A stretch of DNA of 6,179 bases from CAZTGZ01 sp044339595 (GCA_044339595.1 JBIIVF010000136.1:1-6179); one strand, 5' to 3'. Counted from the first letter of the stretch, positions 1 through 6,045 are shown. The notes: generated from the sequence alone by a model not told the origin. Translations and numbers: made by a program.

Positions 1-150
1 GTGATCCTCGCGGTGCTGATTATTTCCGGTGTGGTAATGAGTGCCAGACTCATCCTTCAGGCCCATAGCAGAAGGGAAGTATACGCGGGTTTTTTAACCT
101 CTTTAAGTCTCATGTCAATCATATTTTTTATTTATGGCTATAGAATTTAA
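1..150 (+). CDS. PAP2-superfamily phosphatase, C-terminal fragment (5' end outside window)
   Basis: Frame 1 is open from the first base to a TAA at 148-150, giving 49 residues; the true start lies to the left. The fragment reads as a hydrophobic helix, then SARLILQAHSRREVYAGF, then another hydrophobic helix. The pattern Arg16-x5-His22-x3-Glu26 matches the third PAP2 phosphatase motif (SR-x5-H-x3-D), with Ala in place of Ser and Glu in place of Asp. The VYAGF continuation is common in Bacteroidota members of this family. Such proteins are integral membrane phosphatases acting on lipid phosphates or pyrophosphates such as phosphatidic acid or undecaprenyl pyrophosphate; the substrate cannot be told from this fragment. 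The last 17 bases overlap the start of the next gene, which suggests co-transcription. The family call rests on one motif plus hydrophobicity, so it is fairly but not fully secure. Confidence 0.65.
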   Translation: MILAVLIISGVVMSARLILQAHSRREVYAGFLTSLSLMSIIFFIYGYRI

Positions 151-922
151 ATCATTGTTGTACGTAAAGTTGGGAGCAGTGCTCACCATCACCTTAAATC
201 GTCCGGATGTGTTTAACGCATTCAATGACGAGCAGAGTTATGAATTGCAGGATGCTTTTAAGGCCGCATCGAGAGACGAAGAAGTTCGTGTGATTGTGCT
301 CACCGGTGCCGGGAAGGCATTTTGCAGCGGCCAGGATTTGAAGGCCATTTCCGGTGGCGGGAAACGCGACTTATCGGAATCATTGTACAAGCGCTATAAT
401 CCCATCATCCGGGCTATGCGCAACATGCCTAAGCCCATCGTTTGTCGCCTGAACGGAGTGGCGGCCGGAGCAGGTTGCTCTTTGGCGCTGGCGTCTGATA
501 TCATCGTTGCTTCTGAGAACGCATCGATGATCGAAGTTTTTGTGAATGTAGGGCTGGTGCTCGATTCGGGTTCCTCCTACTTTTTACCCCGACTGGTTGG
601 AAGCAATCGCGCGTTTGAATTGTCGACCATGGGCAACAAAGTGTCGGCTCAAAAAGCGATGGAATGGGGGATGGTGAATGCTGTAGTTCCAACAGAGCAA
701 TTAGACGAAGCCGTGGCCAAATACACCGATTATTATGCACAGGCACCCACCAAAGCCATAGCTTTGATGAAGAAGATGCTGAACAAGAGCTTTCACAGCG
801 ACCTCGATACCATGCTCGATTATGAAGCATTTTGTCAGAAGATTGCCGGTGATTCTGAAGATTATCAGGAAGGGGTTACCGCTTTTAATGAAAAGAGAAA
901 GCCAAGTTTTACAGGAAAATGA
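134..922 (+). CDS. paaG: Enoyl-CoA hydratase/isomerase family protein, PaaG-like isomerase
   Basis: A 262-residue crotonase-fold cytoplasmic enzyme acting on acyl-CoA thioesters. Its length equals that of E. coli PaaG, the 1,2-epoxyphenylacetyl-CoA isomerase of phenylacetate breakdown, and both share LNRP, the GQDL loop (FCSGQDL, 63-69), NGVAAGAG (107-114), EGV-AF near the end and a terminal FTGK. The 63-69 and 107-114 loops supply the CoA pocket and oxyanion hole. The two catalytic glutamates of true enoyl-CoA hydratases are replaced by Ser116 and Phe136. An aspartate (Asp144, in GLVLDSGSS) sits where PaaG has its catalytic Asp. This favours isomerase over hydratase activity. The stretch GSSYFLP also recalls delta3,delta2-enoyl-CoA isomerases, so that activity is an alternative. 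No other paa gene is nearby. The ATG at 134 lies inside the preceding gene with no Shine-Dalgarno sequence, and the stop overlaps an ATG at 919 (ATGATGA). The family is certain; the symbol is tentative. Confidence 0.85.
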   Translation: MAIEFKSLLYVKLGAVLTITLNRPDVFNAFNDEQSYELQDAFKAASRDEEVRVIVLTGAGKAFCSGQDLKAISGGGKRDLSESLYKRYNPIIRAMRNMPKPIVCRLNGVAAGAGCSLALASDIIVASENASMIEVFVNVGLVLDSGSSYFLPRLVGSNRAFELSTMGNKVSAQKAMEWGMVNAVVPTEQLDEAVAKYTDYYAQAPTKAIALMKKMLNKSFHSDLDTMLDYEAFCQKIAGDSEDYQEGVTAFNEKRKPSFTGK

Positions 923-969
923 TGAAAGTCCTTAGCGAAATAAGCAAGTTTTCCCGATCTTTGTTACAC

Positions 970-2295
970 ATGAATAAAATATTATTGCTGTTTTTTTTGA
1001 CAGCATCCTTTTCAAACCTGCAAGCGCAATCGAATCTTGAACCTTGTGGGCAAACACAGTACATCGAACAATTGAACATTAGATTTCCTGGGTATAGAGA
1101 TGCCTACGAATCTCATCATCAGGAGGCCATTCGTAACCTGGAGGTGAAAAAATCTTTTAAAAATCAACCTGAAGATACAATCTTCAGCATCCCTGTGGTG
1201 TTTCATATATTGTATCGCACACCCATTGAAAATGTTCACGACAGCCTCATTATCAGTCAAATGAAGGTGCTCAACGATGCGTTTCGACGATTGAATTCGG
1301 ATACCATCTTTACCCGCGATATTTTCAAACCTATTGCTGCCGATGCACGTATTAACTTTTATTTGGCGGCTAAAGACCCTCTGGGGAATCCTACTAACGG
1401 GATTACGCGAACTCAAACGACATTGACTACCTTTTACAATGATAATTTTGATGACCGGATGAAATTTACCAGTCAGGGTGGCAAAGACGCCTGGGATCCG
1501 ACCCGCTATTTAAACATCTGGGTTTGCAATCATTCCAATCCTGCCAATCCTAACAGTTTAATATTGGGTTATGCAACTCCACCTACCAATGCCGCGTTTT
1601 GGAGTGCTAATTCTTTTAGCCCAATTTCTCGACAAGGAGTGGTATTGCACTATCCGATTGTTGGAAAGAACAATCCGGCCAATAACGGAAGCTATTCTAT
1701 CGATGAAAAGTCTGCCGTGCATGAAGTTGGGCATTATCTGGGTTTGCGACATACATGGGGAGATGGAAATTCGTTTAATGGTTGTAGTGTGGATGATGGT
1801 GTTTTTGATACGCCCAATACCCGGGTAAAACACAGTGGATGCAACAAGGGTCTGAATACTTGCGGAGCAGGAACAGCAGGAGATATGCCAGACCAAGCAG
1901 AAAATTATATGGATTATAGCAGTGCATATTGCACCAATATGTTCACTCAAGGTCAAGTTAATCTCATGCGTTATAACCTCAATCTGTTGCGCAGCACTGT
2001 TCCTGATCGAGAATTCATCATGCCGGAATCTGAAAAGGTGTTTAAAACGACTTTGTATCCGAACCCTTCAAACGGAGTGGTTACCCTTGAAATGCAGCTG
2101 ACAGACCCTATTTCGGTGTACAAAATCAGCATAAAGGATTTAATAGGGCAAGAAGCACAGGTGATCAAATCTTCATTGACCAATATGAATGTTTTTGATC
2201 TATCCGGATTGGCATCAGGAATGTATTTCTTCGAATTGTATCATGCCAACGGCAAACGATTGATCCGCCAAAAGATTCTGATCACGGAAAATTAA
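970..2295 (+). CDS. Secreted M43 (pappalysin/cytophagalysin-like) zinc metalloprotease with T9SS C-terminal sorting domain
   Basis: A 441-residue exported protease; numbering is from the ATG at 970. Residues 1-20 form a Sec signal peptide (MNK, then ILLLFFLTASF, cleavage likely around LQA-QS). The zinc site is HEVGHYLGLRH, with ligands His251, His255 and His261 and catalytic Glu252. The Met-turn is NYMDYS with Met314, followed by C..MFT.GQ as in M43 peptidases. Cys272, Cys291, Cys298 and Cys321 have the order and spacing of the two disulfides of ulilysin, so pairs 272-298 and 291-321 are likely. About 80 C-terminal residues from LYPNPSNG (362-369) to LIRQKILITEN form a type A T9SS sorting domain, which directs export across the outer membrane and is then cleaved. 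The frame opens at an earlier ATG (919) that overlaps the upstream stop and adds 17 residues. I prefer 970 because it puts the signal peptide at the N-terminus. The substrate is unknown. The 3' end overlaps the convergent gene by 14 bp. Confidence 0.93.
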   Translation: MNKILLLFFLTASFSNLQAQSNLEPCGQTQYIEQLNIRFPGYRDAYESHHQEAIRNLEVKKSFKNQPEDTIFSIPVVFHILYRTPIENVHDSLIISQMKVLNDAFRRLNSDTIFTRDIFKPIAADARINFYLAAKDPLGNPTNGITRTQTTLTTFYNDNFDDRMKFTSQGGKDAWDPTRYLNIWVCNHSNPANPNSLILGYATPPTNAAFWSANSFSPISRQGVVLHYPIVGKNNPANNGSYSIDEKSAVHEVGHYLGLRHTWGDGNSFNGCSVDDGVFDTPNTRVKHSGCNKGLNTCGAGTAGDMPDQAENYMDYSSAYCTNMFTQGQVNLMRYNLNLLRSTVPDREFIMPESEKVFKTTLYPNPSNGVVTLEMQLTDPISVYKISIKDLIGQEAQVIKSSLTNMNVFDLSGLASGMYFFELYHANGKRLIRQKILITEN

Positions 2296-2791
2296 CCTTT
2301 ACGAGTCTGTAACGATCCAAGTTACATTTCTTATGAGTCGTCTTGTTATAAATTTGGTGGATGGTCCAGGCACCGGCTAAGATGGAGATAGACCTCAGCG
2401 TAGAAAGCTTCAGGTACTCGGTAGTCCATAATCCATAAACCACGGCATTGATGTTTCCATATACAAATAGAAATAAGGCACTGTTGGCTGCGGCGGTGGG
2501 AAGTCCCTTCAAAAACACTTGACGGCCATAAGAGTTCCTGAGCAGATAAATGGCGGTAATAGCGTGGTATGGGATCGTCTGGTCAGCAATAAATAGGGTG
2601 GAGTCACCCAAAATCTCAATGGTTCCGATGTATATATCGCGGCTGCCTTCAACGGAAAACATCAAGCTGTCTCCTTCCTTAAATCTCTCCATTACTTTTG
2701 TCGAATAGCCTTTTCTGAGGATTAATTCAGCTTGTCCGAATGTGCATCGGGCACTGAAGAAGGCGAGTAAGAACCAGACTACCTTGGGCAT
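2282..2791 (-). CDS. Hypothetical exported/membrane protein with signal peptide and two predicted C-terminal membrane segments
   Basis: From the ATG at 2791 this encodes 169 residues. The start MPKVVWFLLAFF followed by SARCTFGQA reads as a signal peptide with cleavage near GQA-E. A lipobox is unlikely because Arg precedes the Cys. An ATG 12 codons upstream (2827) would give 181 residues with a longer basic N-terminus; I prefer 2791 because the signal peptide then starts properly, but 2827 cannot be excluded. Residues of about 24-95 form a small beta-rich domain with a GDSLMF...GTIEILGDSTLFI repeat-like pattern. Two hydrophobic stretches follow (about 97-120 and 133-148), then a polar tail ending RYRLVKVNFP. 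This architecture is common among uncharacterised Bacteroidota proteins, and I do not assign a function. It is monocistronic, convergent with the protease gene, and has a possible promoter at 2874-2904. Confidence 0.75.
   Translation of the reverse strand: MPKVVWFLLAFFSARCTFGQAELILRKGYSTKVMERFKEGDSLMFSVEGSRDIYIGTIEILGDSTLFIADQTIPYHAITAIYLLRNSYGRQVFLKGLPTAAANSALFLFVYGNINAVVYGLWTTEYLKLSTLRSISILAGAWTIHQIYNKTTHKKCNLDRYRLVKVNFP
2308..2332 (+). terminator. Weak candidate terminator hairpin after the metalloprotease gene
   Basis: TGTAAC (2308-2313) and GTTACA (2321-2326) form a 6-bp stem around a 7-nt loop, followed by TTTCTT. It begins 13 bases after the protease stop codon, in the right orientation to end that transcript, and lies within the last codons of the opposing gene. 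The stem is short with only two G-C pairs, and the T-run is interrupted, so this could be chance. Confidence 0.25.
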
Positions 2792-2873
2792 TTGCTTAAA
2801 TCTATGTTTAAAGGGATTGTAAAGCATCGAAATCAGAGGAAAAGGAGTCTTTAAAACAAATTTGTATGGAAAT

Positions 2874-2904
2874 CAAAGGTATGAAATAGGCAGGATATTG
2901 CATA
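2874..2904 (-). promoter_or_regulatory. Candidate Bacteroidota-type promoter for the hypothetical exported protein
   Basis: On the minus strand, TACCTTTG (2881-2874) exactly matches the Bacteroidota -7 consensus TAnnTTTG. TATG (2904-2901), one mismatch from the -33 TTTG element, lies 19 nt upstream, which is the expected spacing. A transcript would begin near 2867, about 40 nt before the ATG at 2827 and 76 nt before the ATG at 2791. Such short motifs occur by chance in AT-rich DNA, so this is tentative. Confidence 0.35.
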
Positions 2905-2982
2905 ATGGAGTATAAATATTCACAACACACCTAATTCCAATTTCGACCGGCAACACAGCCTTTGATTATCAAATAATGTAAC

Positions 2983-3642
2983 CTATACAATACTATCTTG
3001 AACCTTCTTCAAGGAAGTAAAATATAGCATCAATGTAATTATAATCAAGACATGACTGACATCATTTCTATCGAACCAGGGGTGAAAGTTTATTTTTAAT
3101 CCTTGTAAAAGAATGGTAGGGAGCAAAACAGAGATACTCCAATAAAGATATCGGAACTCTCTTGAAACTGAATTGGTGTAGCGATACCCCAAATAAGCCA
3201 ACGCAAAGAGTAATCCGATAAACGAATTAATCATAGGAATTATCAATCCTAAAAAAGGATTGGCACTCAAATCTGTGGTAATTATCAACACCATCAAAGC
3301 CAGCAGTGCCATCGCGGCCTTTAGAAACACGATCTGCTCAAGAGTCGATTTGCGCTTAGTCCATTGACTGACCATCGCCAGCTCGATCAAAAGGGATGAG
3401 AATATCCCTATAAACCATGCAGCATACTTTCCTTGAATCCCCAGATAATGAAAGAGTAAGTGTCCTAGCCCACCCAAGAAGCACCCAATTCCAAAAACCA
3501 GGAAAAACCACATCCATAAGATGTTGTAGTTATTTTTGTTTCGTACATACAGTTGTCTTGATTTAAAGAATAAGACAACTGCAACCAGCCCAATAGCAGT
3601 GTCTCCGACAAATGTATTGGGCTCGAGCAAATGAAATCCCAT
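2983..3642 (-). CDS. Polytopic membrane protein of unknown family, about seven transmembrane helices
   Basis: From the ATG at 3642 this is a 219-residue, very hydrophobic protein. The frame is open back to a TTG at 3684, which would add 14 residues. I prefer the ATG because GGGAG lies just before it, although only a few bases away, and because the added residues are polar and unlike a membrane protein start. Counted from the ATG, hydrophobic segments lie at about 10-27, 43-66, 73-92, 104-123, 129-154, 166-182 and 194-210, consistent with seven helices. Polar residues in or beside helices stand out: LEPNTFVGDT (Glu7, Asn9, Asp14), GLGHLLFH (His61, His65), an intramembrane Glu87, and RNDVSH (Asp194, His197) at the last helix. 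Such Glu/His/Asp sets can mark metal-dependent intramembrane enzymes, but I cannot match it to a named family. It is the last gene of the three-gene operon, 44 nt after the SDR gene. No clear terminator follows. Confidence 0.75.
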   Translation of the reverse strand: MGFHLLEPNTFVGDTAIGLVAVVLFFKSRQLYVRNKNNYNILWMWFFLVFGIGCFLGGLGHLLFHYLGIQGKYAAWFIGIFSSLLIELAMVSQWTKRKSTLEQIVFLKAAMALLALMVLIITTDLSANPFLGLIIPMINSFIGLLFALAYLGYRYTNSVSREFRYLYWSISVLLPTILLQGLKINFHPWFDRNDVSHVLIIITLMLYFTSLKKVQDSIV

Positions 3643-3686
3643 CAGCTCCCATTCAATTTTTGGGTAATCTTCTCCTATGATCAAAC

Positions 3687-4493
3687 TTATTCCATTTCAA
3701 TTATTTTCTTTCTTTGGCTTCTTAAGACGAACAGGGCTAATCCCGGAAAAAAGCGATATAGGACTTGAATTATTTTTCCTTGGTTGGAAGAATAGTCGCG
3801 GAATCTGCGTTGTTCCAACTGCCGGATGATTCTGTTTACCGTTGAATCAAGCGCTTCGACCTTCACATCGGTTCTTTTCTTTATGACAACAGGGATTCCT
3901 TCGGCATTGAGGGTTGTTTTATTGGCATCGTTTTCTGTGAATCCGGGGTAGTTGACACCCACAAAGACGCCTTCGTCAACGAGTTCAATTCGAAAGCTCT
4001 CAGCCAAACTTACGATGGAGCGTTTTGAACCTGAATAAGCCGAATAGCTAGGCAAGCCAATGATGCCCGCTAAGCTGCAGATAAATAAGACTCCACCTTT
4101 GGTTTTCTTGAGTTCAGGCAACAAGGCTACGGTAGGATAAATACTTCCCAAGACATTGATGCGGTAGACCATTTCATATACCTCAGGACTAGTAGAATGA
4201 ATCGTTCCTTTTGCAGAAACACCTGCATTATTGATCAAGTAATCAATCTTTCCAAAAGCATTCACCACCTCAATGCATAATTCCCTGCAGAAATGAATAT
4301 CCGAAACATCTCCTGCTATTCCAAACACTTCAAACCCTTTACCTTTTAGTCTTTGAGTTACCTCCTCTACTTTGCTTTCGCTTCTAGAGTTTATCACCAC
4401 GTGTGCACCCCTGGCTAAAAGGATTTCAGCAGTTCTAAGTCCTATCCCTTGGGTCGATCCGGTGATAACTACGACTTTCCCTTTCATGGTCAT
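3687..4493 (-). CDS. Classical short-chain dehydrogenase/reductase (SDR) with hydrophobic C-terminal tail
   Basis: A 268-residue NAD(P)-dependent oxidoreductase. The Rossmann cofactor motif is TGSTQGIG (11-18), with Asp62 for adenine contact and NNAG at 88-91. The catalytic tetrad Asn113, Ser140, Tyr153 and Lys157 is complete (S-x12-Y-x3-K). Arg37 in INSRSES, after the second strand, favours NADPH and thus a reductase role. The substrate region follows YPGFTEND (182-189). Residues of about 240-257 (IIQVLYRFFPGLALFVL) are hydrophobic and followed by RSQRKK, which suggests membrane association. That tail is unusual for bacterial FabG-like SDRs and reminiscent of DHRS7-type or 3-ketodihydrosphingosine reductases; this is a resemblance, not an assignment. 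The ATG lies 1 nt after the stop of the extended-SDR gene, implying translational coupling. A second ATG two codons in is an equally possible start. Substrate unknown. Confidence 0.92.
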   Translation of the reverse strand: MTMKGKVVVITGSTQGIGLRTAEILLARGAHVVINSRSESKVEEVTQRLKGKGFEVFGIAGDVSDIHFCRELCIEVVNAFGKIDYLINNAGVSAKGTIHSTSPEVYEMVYRINVLGSIYPTVALLPELKKTKGGVLFICSLAGIIGLPSYSAYSGSKRSIVSLAESFRIELVDEGVFVGVNYPGFTENDANKTTLNAEGIPVVIKKRTDVKVEALDSTVNRIIRQLEQRRFRDYSSNQGKIIQVLYRFFPGLALFVLRSQRKKIIEME

Positions 4494-4494
4494 C

Positions 4495-5493
4495 TTATTT
4501 TAAATAGCCATTTTCCAAAAACCAATCGTAACATTCTTTTACCGCTACCTCAATCGGAGTCGTTGGCATTTTAAGCGCTTCTTTGGCTTTAGCAGATGAA
4601 TAATACTGCTGTTCACAAGAAATCTTGGCCAACTGTCTTGTTACCGAAGGCGTATATTTCAGTTGACGGGCCAAAAAAGAATTGACAGTGCCGTAAAAGA
4701 CCACAGCGAAAGAAGACAGCTTTCGCTGAGGAGGTTTTGCATCAATTACTTTGGCGAATGTCTCGAAAGCTGATTTATAAGACAGGTTGTGATTCCCTAA
4801 AATATAACACTCTCCTTTTTTACCTAAATCGATGGCGTTTGCAATGGCAACGGCTGCATCTTTAACAGCAATATAGTTTTTGATCCCATTCGTATATCCG
4901 GGTATCTTTCCCTTCTTGAGCGCAATAATCATGCTCCCCGAGCTGGGCTTTGAATCATAGGGTCCGATCATAAACGTAGGATTCACAACCACAGCATCGA
5001 GTCCTTGGCTTTGTGTCGCCTCCAATACCATTTCTTGTGCTTTCCGCTTAGAATCCATATAATCCATGCCGTAAACATGCGCACCGTATGGATTTGTTTC
5101 TCTCCCGGGATTATCTTTTGAACCGTAACCAAAGGAATTGGCAGTCCCTACATGAATGAGACGGGTCACATGATGCTCTAAGACGGCCTTTATGACGTTT
5201 TTGGTACCCTCAATATTCACCCGGTTTATGATTTCTAAGCGGGCGGGAAAAACAATGGTAGAGGCTGCTGCATGTACAACATAATCATGATCTTTAACGG
5301 CCTTTGAGATTTCTTCTTCGACTAAAATGTTTCCATAGTAATATTGTATTGGCAACCCGGATAAAGTAAGCGGATCTTTTGAACCGGTTAATAGAAACAC
5401 ACTCACCTCAAAATCTCTGCTTAAAAATTCTCTCACCAGATTGCTTCCGAGAACACCATCGGCACCTGTGATCAATACTTTTTGTTGTTTCAT
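4495..5493 (-). CDS. Extended-SDR NAD(P)-dependent epimerase/reductase family protein
   Basis: A 332-residue protein of the extended SDR (epimerase, dihydroflavonol reductase and 3-beta-HSD) class. The N-terminal Rossmann motif is TGADGVLGSNL, with G10-x2-G13-x2-G16. HAAAS (74-78) forms part of the cofactor pocket. The catalytic residues are Thr117 in HVGTANS and Tyr145-MDS-Lys149, the YxxxK pair. VVNPTFMIGPYDSKPSSG (169-186) is the motif after the active site that is typical of DFR/HSD-like reductases. The C-terminal third holds the variable substrate-binding domain. The length is normal and no residue is missing. Characterised relatives reduce ketones on sterols, flavonoids or lipids, or epimerise nucleotide sugars; the YDSKPSSG form suggests the reductase branch. 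It heads an operon with the classical SDR (1-nt gap) and a membrane protein. The ATG at 5493 has no Shine-Dalgarno sequence, and I found no convincing TTTG/TAnnTTTG promoter within 150 bp upstream. Confidence 0.92.
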   Translation of the reverse strand: MKQQKVLITGADGVLGSNLVREFLSRDFEVSVFLLTGSKDPLTLSGLPIQYYYGNILVEEEISKAVKDHDYVVHAAASTIVFPARLEIINRVNIEGTKNVIKAVLEHHVTRLIHVGTANSFGYGSKDNPGRETNPYGAHVYGMDYMDSKRKAQEMVLEATQSQGLDAVVVNPTFMIGPYDSKPSSGSMIIALKKGKIPGYTNGIKNYIAVKDAAVAIANAIDLGKKGECYILGNHNLSYKSAFETFAKVIDAKPPQRKLSSFAVVFYGTVNSFLARQLKYTPSVTRQLAKISCEQQYYSSAKAKEALKMPTTPIEVAVKECYDWFLENGYLK

Positions 5494-5635
5494 GCAATGT
5501 GTTTTTAGAAGGGGTGAAATGTAAAATTAAATATAGATATTGATTTTTAAATGGTTGTATTATCGATTGTATGAGCGCAAAGTTGAGTTATTATTATTAT
5601 TGATTAAAATTGACATGTCTGTATTTATAATTTCT

Positions 5636-5654
5636 TTTTGTAAATTTTACAAAA
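5636..5654. repeat. Perfect 19-bp palindrome, possible operator
   Basis: TTTTGTAAA (5636-5644) and TTTACAAAA (5646-5654) are exact reverse complements around a single central T. A one-base loop cannot form a good RNA hairpin, so a dimeric DNA-binding protein site is more plausible than a terminator. It lies 143 bp upstream of the ATG of the minus-strand SDR operon, far for a simple repressor site. It is AT-rich, so chance symmetry is possible. Confidence 0.4.
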
Positions 5655-5751
5655 CTCGAAACAACATGAGGGGGGTATTTGCGATTTTTAAAAGTGTATT
5701 GAAGATTTGGGCCGAAGTATGCAAATTTTGATAAAGTAGAATTTAAAGATT

Positions 5752-5981
5752 TTACTTTTCAGCATTTTTAATGCTGATTTTGGGTTGAACAGACTTGGTC
5801 AAATTTTGACGCATGAATTCTAGGCTAACAATTTGATGCTTTGCATTGAAAAATTCATTTTAAGGTTTATCCACTGAACTTCCTGCGAAGAACTGAACTT
5901 TAAAATGACCTCTATTCTGTCTTCCGAAACACGCTTCCCCTGCTTGAGCTTATTTGCGGTTATGGGCTGGTTTTTATTAAT
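5752..5981 (-). pseudogene. Degenerate coding-like remnant or dispersed element, frameshifted
   Basis: On the minus strand one frame is open from 5981 to a TAG at 5822-5820 (53 codons, no ATG, GTG or TTG before its ATG at 5858; it includes KLKQGKRVSEDRIEVILKF). A second frame, open from 5859 to a TAA at 5754-5752, reads NEFFNAKHQIVSLEF and then MRQNLTKSVQPKISIKNAEK. Restoring one T in the five-T run (5853-5849) joins them into one frame of 76 codons: EVQWINLKMNF continues as FNAKHQIVSLEF. Alternatively, the second frame reads back through TAA codons at 5862-5860 and 5952-5950, with GEACFGRQNRGHFKVQFF before the nearer stop. Both readings look like decayed coding sequence. Its base composition is less AT-rich than its surroundings. 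The 3' end holds an 8-bp hairpin (5759-5777), and CATTTTAA/TTAAAATG (5856-5863, 5900-5907) is inverted within it. No family is recognised; a fragment of a mobile or multi-copy element is possible. Confidence 0.4.
5759..5777 (+). repeat. Inverted repeat/hairpin, terminator-like on the plus strand
   Basis: TCAGCATT (5759-5766) and AATGCTGA (5770-5777) pair perfectly around a TTT loop, and TTTT follows at 5778-5781. This has the form of a weak intrinsic terminator for plus-strand transcription, but no supported plus-strand gene precedes it. It also lies within the last codons of the minus-strand coding-like remnant (ISIKNAE), so it may mark the end of that element. Confidence 0.35.
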
Positions 5982-6045
5982 TTAATTCTCCGTAGAAAAT
6001 ATACATTAATGATAAAACCTTGAATAATAAATAGCTTGAGGGAAA

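Larger units (their letters stand above)
5494..6045. other. Gene-poor, AT-rich intergenic stretch (552 bp)
   Basis: No intact gene is supported here. The first 250 bases are strongly AT-rich, with a (TTA)4 run at 5588-5599 and a perfect 19-bp palindrome at 5636-5654. The part from about 5752 to 5981 is less AT-rich and carries a broken coding-like segment on the minus strand. Positions 5982-6045 are again AT-rich and without recognisable signals. The upstream regulatory region of the extended-SDR operon must lie in or near the left part. Confidence 0.7.

Noticed and set aside
501..830. Minus-strand open frame within the isomerase gene
   Set aside because: Its Ser/Arg/Cys/Trp-rich translation is typical of an antisense shadow, and the plus-strand gene is unambiguous.
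956..963. GATCTTTG as a -7 promoter element for the protease
   Set aside because: It has a mismatch in the TA dinucleotide, has no -33 partner, and would place the transcription start almost on the ATG at 970.
1558..1956. Open frames overlapping the metalloprotease zinc-site region, on both strands
   Set aside because: They are shadows of the M43 coding frame, which carries the intact HExxHxxGxxH and Met-turn motifs.
2941..2982. Terminator after the three-gene minus-strand operon
   Set aside because: Only a short TTGAT/ATCAA symmetry with a one-base centre is visible and no T-run follows.
2983..3642. Alkaline ceramidase-type (CREST) assignment for the membrane protein
   Set aside because: Seven helices and an Glu-x-Asn-Thr stretch are suggestive, but the expected SxxxH in helix 2 is absent (Gly at the Ser position) and there is no HxxxH in the last helix.
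3643..3684. TTG at 3684 as the start of the membrane protein
   Set aside because: There is no ribosome-binding sequence before it, and it adds a polar 14-residue leader. The ATG at 3642 has GGGAG nearby and opens directly into the first hydrophobic region.
5540..5731. Plus-strand 63-codon open frame, with an inner ATG at 5666 giving a short cationic amphipathic peptide
   Set aside because: It lies in strongly AT-rich spacer with low-complexity Leu/Ile/Lys composition, no Shine-Dalgarno sequence and no promoter match. The hairpin beyond it is better linked to the minus-strand remnant. A small peptide gene cannot be excluded but is not supported.
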